This document shows, piece by piece, positions 61,143-64,000 of a stretch of 64,000 nt of DNA (positions are counted from its first letter, which is position 1; each line of letters opens with the position of its first letter). The stretch comes from Arthrobacter sp. NicSoilB4 (GTDB lineage: Bacteria > Actinomycetota > Actinomycetes > Actinomycetales > Micrococcaceae). Position numbers and translations under genes: made by a program. Under the pieces are notes generated by a model. That model was not told where the DNA came from and did not search any database. It saw nothing but the letters and a program-made list of their open reading frames with translations. Location: NCBI RefSeq assembly GCF_019977335.1, contig NZ_AP024653.1, forward strand, positions 3,906,001 through 3,970,000, in the 5' to 3' direction.

Positions 61143-62369
61143 CTAGTTGGAGGCCCCTGGCGTCAGCACATCCATAATCCGGTTGAGGTCTTCCACGCTG
61201 GCGAACTCGATGCTGACGCGTCCTTTGCGTGCACCAAGGGAAATCTTGACGTTGGTATCGAGCCTGTCAGAGAGGGACGATGCCAGGTAATCCAGGCGTT
61301 CGTGCCGTGCACCGGGCCGCGGGATGTTGTTCTTCTGCGATGCGGCCGGGTTCTGGTAAAGCGTTACCGCTTCTTCCGTCGCCCGCACTGACATGCCCTC
61401 TGCCACAATCTTCTGGGCCAGGCGTTCCATGGCGGCCGCGTCGGGGAGTGCCAGCAGCGCACGAGCGTGTCCGGCGGAGATCACACTGGCAGCTACCCGG
61501 CGCTGGACCAGCGGCGGAAGCTTGAGCAGCCGGAGAGTGTTGGAGACCTGGGGGCGCGAACGTCCGATACGGTCGGCCAGTTGTTCGTGGGTGGTGCCGA
61601 AATCCTCAAGCAGCTGCTGGTAGGCGGCGGCCTCCTCGAGTGGATTCAGCTGGCTCCGGTGCAGGTTCTCCAGCAGGGCGTCGCGGAGAAGGTCATCATC
61701 GGTGGTGTCACGGACGATTGCGGGGATGGTTTCGAGTCCTGCGGCCTGTACTGCCCGCCACCGACGTTCGCCCATAACGAGCTCGTAGGGTTCGCCACCC
61801 TTTTCGGTTGAAGTACGGACCACAATTGGCTGGAGGACGCCGATTTCCCGAACTGAGTGAACCAGCTCCGCCATGTCGTCTTCATCGAAGACAGAGCGGG
61901 GCTGCTTGCGGTTGGGGTGGATGTCCGTGACCAGGATTTCCGCGAAACGGACACCCGGTACCTCGACGAGTTCAACACCCTGGTCCTCCGCGTCGGGAAC
62001 GGCCATGGGTTCTGCTTCGGCCGCCGTGCCTGAGTCAGGCTTCGGCGCGGCAGCCTTGGCGGGCGCAGCCTTGGCGGGCGCAGCCTTCCGTGCCGGTGCC
62101 TTCTTGACCCCGGGGGAGCTCTTCGAATCCGGAACGTCCGCAGCCGCGTCCGTCGTCGGGGACTGCTCCAGCGACTCTGCTGCTACGGCCTCCTCCGATG
62201 CGGCGACGGACTCTTCCATTTCAGGCACGGCAGCAGGTGTCCGCTTCCGGGCTTCAGGAAAGAACAGATCCACGGGACGGGACGGCGCTGAACCGTTTCC
62301 GGAAGCCGCGGCGGAACTTGGAATGAGTGCCCCAAGTCCACGGCCGAGGCCGCGTCGCTTATCGCTCAT
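61143..62369 (-). CDS. parB: Chromosome-partitioning protein ParB
   Basis: A 408-aa ParB/Spo0J. After a 130-residue Ala/Pro/Glu-rich N-terminal extension, the core starts GVRFAEILVTDIHPNRKQPR. The CTP-binding ParB N domain has the ERRWRA box (MGERRWRAVQAAGLETIPAI), then the HTH LADRIGRSRPQVSNTLRLLK and VISAGHARALLALPDA. A C-terminal dimerisation region ends at residue 408. It binds parS and spreads as a clamp; ten such sites lie within 7 kb. The first residues MSDKRRGLGRGLGALIPSSA form the conserved ParA-stimulating peptide. Its terminator contains parS. Confidence 0.97.
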   Translation of the reverse strand: MSDKRRGLGRGLGALIPSSAAASGNGSAPSRPVDLFFPEARKRTPAAVPEMEESVAASEEAVAAESLEQSPTTDAAADVPDSKSSPGVKKAPARKAAPAKAAPAKAAAPKPDSGTAAEAEPMAVPDAEDQGVELVEVPGVRFAEILVTDIHPNRKQPRSVFDEDDMAELVHSVREIGVLQPIVVRTSTEKGGEPYELVMGERRWRAVQAAGLETIPAIVRDTTDDDLLRDALLENLHRSQLNPLEEAAAYQQLLEDFGTTHEQLADRIGRSRPQVSNTLRLLKLPPLVQRRVAASVISAGHARALLALPDAAAMERLAQKIVAEGMSVRATEEAVTLYQNPAASQKNNIPRPGARHERLDYLASSLSDRLDTNVKISLGARKGRVSIEFASVEDLNRIMDVLTPGASN

Positions 62370-62437
62370 GGATAAATCCCTCCATTGGAAGAGCCGGGCA
62401 TCACCGGACTCTAGCTAGTGCAATTCTTGAAAAGATT

Positions 62438-63508
62438 CTAACGTTCCGCGATTTCGGCTGCGGCTTCCAGGTAAGACAGGGCCCCGCTGGATGAGGGATC
62501 GTAGGTCATCACGGTCTGCTGGTAGCTGGGAGCTTCAGAAATTCGAACCGAACGGGGGACCACTGCTCCGAGGACCTGCTCCGGGAAGTGCTCACGTACC
62601 TCGGCGGCCACCTGGGCAGCAAGGTTGGTGCGGCCGTCGTACATGGTCAAGAGGATGGTGGAAACGACCAGGTCAGCATTCAAATGCTTCTGGATCATTT
62701 CGATGTTCTTCAGCAGCTGACTCAGTCCCTCGAGGGCGTAGTACTCGCACTGAATCGGAATGAGCACCTCGTTGGCAGCGCAGAACGCGTTGACGGTCAG
62801 CAGACCCAGGCTCGGAGGGCAGTCGATGAAGATATAGTCCAGCCGCTCCTCACCGTTCTTGGCGCGCTCCTTGGCGTACACATCAATCGCACGCCGGAGG
62901 CGCTGCTCGCGGGCGACGAGGCTGACGAGTTCGATCTCCGCGCCGGCGAGATGGATGGTGGCGGGCGCGCAGATCAGATTGTCGATGTCCGGGCACGGCG
63001 CCACGACATCCTGCAACGGGATGTCGTTGATAAGCACGTCGTAGATGCTGTCAACGTCTGCGTGGTGTTCGATTCCGAGGGCCGTCGAGGCATTGCCCTG
63101 CGGATCGATGTCGATGACCAGCACGTTCAGGCCGGCGGCAGCCAGTGCGGCGGCAATGTTGACCGTTGTGGTTGTCTTGCCGACTCCGCCCTTCTGGTTG
63201 GAGACGGTGAAGATGCGGGTCTTCTCCGGTTTCGGCAGTTCACGCCCCAGTAGCCGTTCGCGCCGCTTGTTCTCGTGGGCGAGCTCACGGGCGATGGGGC
63301 TGGAGTCGTCGATGGAGTCCAGTACGTTTCCGCTGGAAACAACGGATGTTTCACGTGAAACGTTTGCCATGCCTGTTGTTGCTTTCGCAACTGCAGACAT
63401 GTGATTTCCGGAGTATTCATGAGCGATTGCAGGCGCAACGAAGGCCCGTGCGGACCCCAGGGACACAAACGGGGGGATCCGTTGTGTGGAGGCTTCGCTA
63501 CTGGTCAC
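62438..63508 (-). CDS. parA: Chromosome-partitioning ATPase ParA
   Basis: Up to 356 aa. The Walker-type P-loop is FTVSNQKGGVGKTTTTVNIA and later motifs VIDIDPQGNASTALGIEHHA, DYIFIDCPPSLGLLTVNAFC and SVRISEAPSYQQTVMTYDPS are standard for chromosomal ParA/Soj. The long N terminus (about 100 residues before the P-loop) includes NVSRETS, translated across a parS site. Start choice is open: GTG at 63508, or ATG at 63400 or 63370. It is 68 bp upstream of parB on the same strand and follows rsmG. Confidence 0.95.
   Translation of the reverse strand: MTSSEASTQRIPPFVSLGSARAFVAPAIAHEYSGNHMSAVAKATTGMANVSRETSVVSSGNVLDSIDDSSPIARELAHENKRRERLLGRELPKPEKTRIFTVSNQKGGVGKTTTTVNIAAALAAAGLNVLVIDIDPQGNASTALGIEHHADVDSIYDVLINDIPLQDVVAPCPDIDNLICAPATIHLAGAEIELVSLVAREQRLRRAIDVYAKERAKNGEERLDYIFIDCPPSLGLLTVNAFCAANEVLIPIQCEYYALEGLSQLLKNIEMIQKHLNADLVVSTILLTMYDGRTNLAAQVAAEVREHFPEQVLGAVVPRSVRISEAPSYQQTVMTYDPSSSGALSYLEAAAEIAER
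63347..63362. promoter_or_regulatory. parS site 10, inside the parA coding sequence
   Basis: TGTTTCACGTGAAACG, one end base off consensus. On the minus strand it reads as codons for VSRET near the ParA N terminus. Confidence 0.9.
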
Positions 63509-63594
63509 TGTGACACACTCACTCTCGTTCGGCTCTTGCTGCCGGTTACTAGCCTAACCTCTTACCCTTGGACTCCGAGGGCACCGGGCTGATG

Positions 63595-64000
63595 CTAGGC
63601 AATCTTTTGAGGCTTATTCACAACGATTCGGACTACGGTGGTGGGTTCCTCGAGGAGGTCCTCGCCCACCAGAACCACTGACGTCTGGGTGCCGCCAAGC
63701 TTGCGGATAACCTTGGCGGCTTTTTCGATTTCCTCGCCGGCGCTGCGACCCTTGATCGCGACGACCTCACCCTTGCCCGCCAGCAGCGGAATGGTCAGTC
63801 CGGCCAGGTTGGAGAGTGCTGATACAGCGCGTGCCGTGACGACGTCGGCGTCGACCATCCCGACCGCAAGCTCGGCACGGGTGCGCATGATGGTGACGTT
63901 CTCGAGTCCGAGGTCGTCCACCACTTCCTGAAGCCAGACAACCCGGCGTTCCAGCGGTTCAATCAAGGTAAGTTCCAGGTCCGGCCGGGCAATGGCCAGG
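63595..64000 (-). CDS. rsmG: 16S rRNA (guanine-527-N7)-methyltransferase, C-terminal part
   Basis: The gene runs off the right edge; about 135 residues are present. It reads LTLIEPLERRVVWLQEVVDD and LGLENV, then AELAVGMVDADVVTARAVSA, LLAGKGEVVAIKGRSAGEEI and VVRIVVNKPQKIA, matching the GidB/RsmG methyltransferase. It methylates N7 of G527 in 16S rRNA. The position next to parA near the origin is conserved. Stop at 63595, 86 bp before the most upstream parA start. Confidence 0.93.
   Translation of the reverse strand, partial: LAIARPDLELTLIEPLERRVVWLQEVVDDLGLENVTIMRTRAELAVGMVDADVVTARAVSALSNLAGLTIPLLAGKGEVVAIKGRSAGEEIEKAAKVIRKLGGTQTSVVLVGEDLLEEPTTVVRIVVNKPQKIA

Noticed and set aside
1..64000. 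CRISPR arrays, insertion sequences, prophage, tRNA/rRNA genes
   Set aside because: No regular spacer-repeat pattern, transposase, integrase or phage protein and no tRNA/rRNA signature were recognised; absence of tRNAs is by eye only.

Overview
The window looks like an origin-proximal piece of a high-GC actinobacterial chromosome, most likely Micrococcaceae (Arthrobacter / Pseudarthrobacter type). The basis is the gene order dnaB - rplI - rpsR - ssb - rpsF at the left, murJ - pseudokinase - trxB - trxA // parB - parA - rsmG at the right, strong GC bias in codon third positions, and many GTG starts and 4-nt ATGA/GTGA overlaps. rsmG reads leftwards at the right edge, so by usual actinobacterial order dnaA and oriC should lie a few kb beyond base 64000. 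This is inference.

Layout. 1-7.3 kb: the 5' end of dnaB, a gene-free stretch with clustered DnaA-box-like 9-mers, two membrane-anchored proteins with L7/L12-like helical motifs, a zinc-finger protein, an FMN reductase, a PhzF-like protein, and the rpsF-ssb-rpsR-rplI ribosomal/replication operon. 7.4-23 kb: a large LuxR-type ATPase regulator followed by a tightly coupled exopolysaccharide operon (NeuD-like acetyltransferase, Wzx-like flippase, four glycosyltransferases, Wzy-like polymerase, Wzz-like chain-length protein) and a secreted glycosidase-like lipoprotein. A fifth glycosyltransferase faces the operon. No priming glycosyltransferase or tyrosine kinase is in the window. 23-49.8 kb: accessory and housekeeping functions. 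These are an M18 peptidase, an intradiol-dioxygenase-like gene broken by a 5-bp duplication, an amino-acid permease, two separate two-component/ABC-transporter modules, a PAP2-diacylglycerol-kinase fusion, an MFS/DeoR pair, an ABC-F protein, a MecA-like penicillin-binding lipoprotein, a FAD oxidoreductase, a GT87-like membrane protein, a histidine phosphatase and a CCA-adding enzyme. 50-56 kb: Nudix hydrolase, murJ, a stand-alone pseudokinase/discoidin membrane protein behind a structured RNA leader, and trxBA behind a SigR-type promoter.

The most striking part is 55,991-61,092: about 5.1 kb with no credible gene, carrying nine parS sites (TGTTTCACGTGAAACA-type palindromes) and two clusters of DnaA boxes. 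It ends at parB, whose own rho-independent terminator has a parS site as its stem. A tenth parS lies inside the parA coding sequence. This looks like a dedicated non-coding centromere-like locus beside parAB. Other sequence-level oddities are a cluster of GGACATGTCC-type palindromes at 25.6-25.8 kb, a dispersed long-hairpin repeat present twice (4.46 and 35.93 kb), a 41-codon ORF coupled by ATGA overlaps at both ends within the polysaccharide operon, and an inverted-repeat operator between divergent two-component and ABC genes at 41.9 kb.
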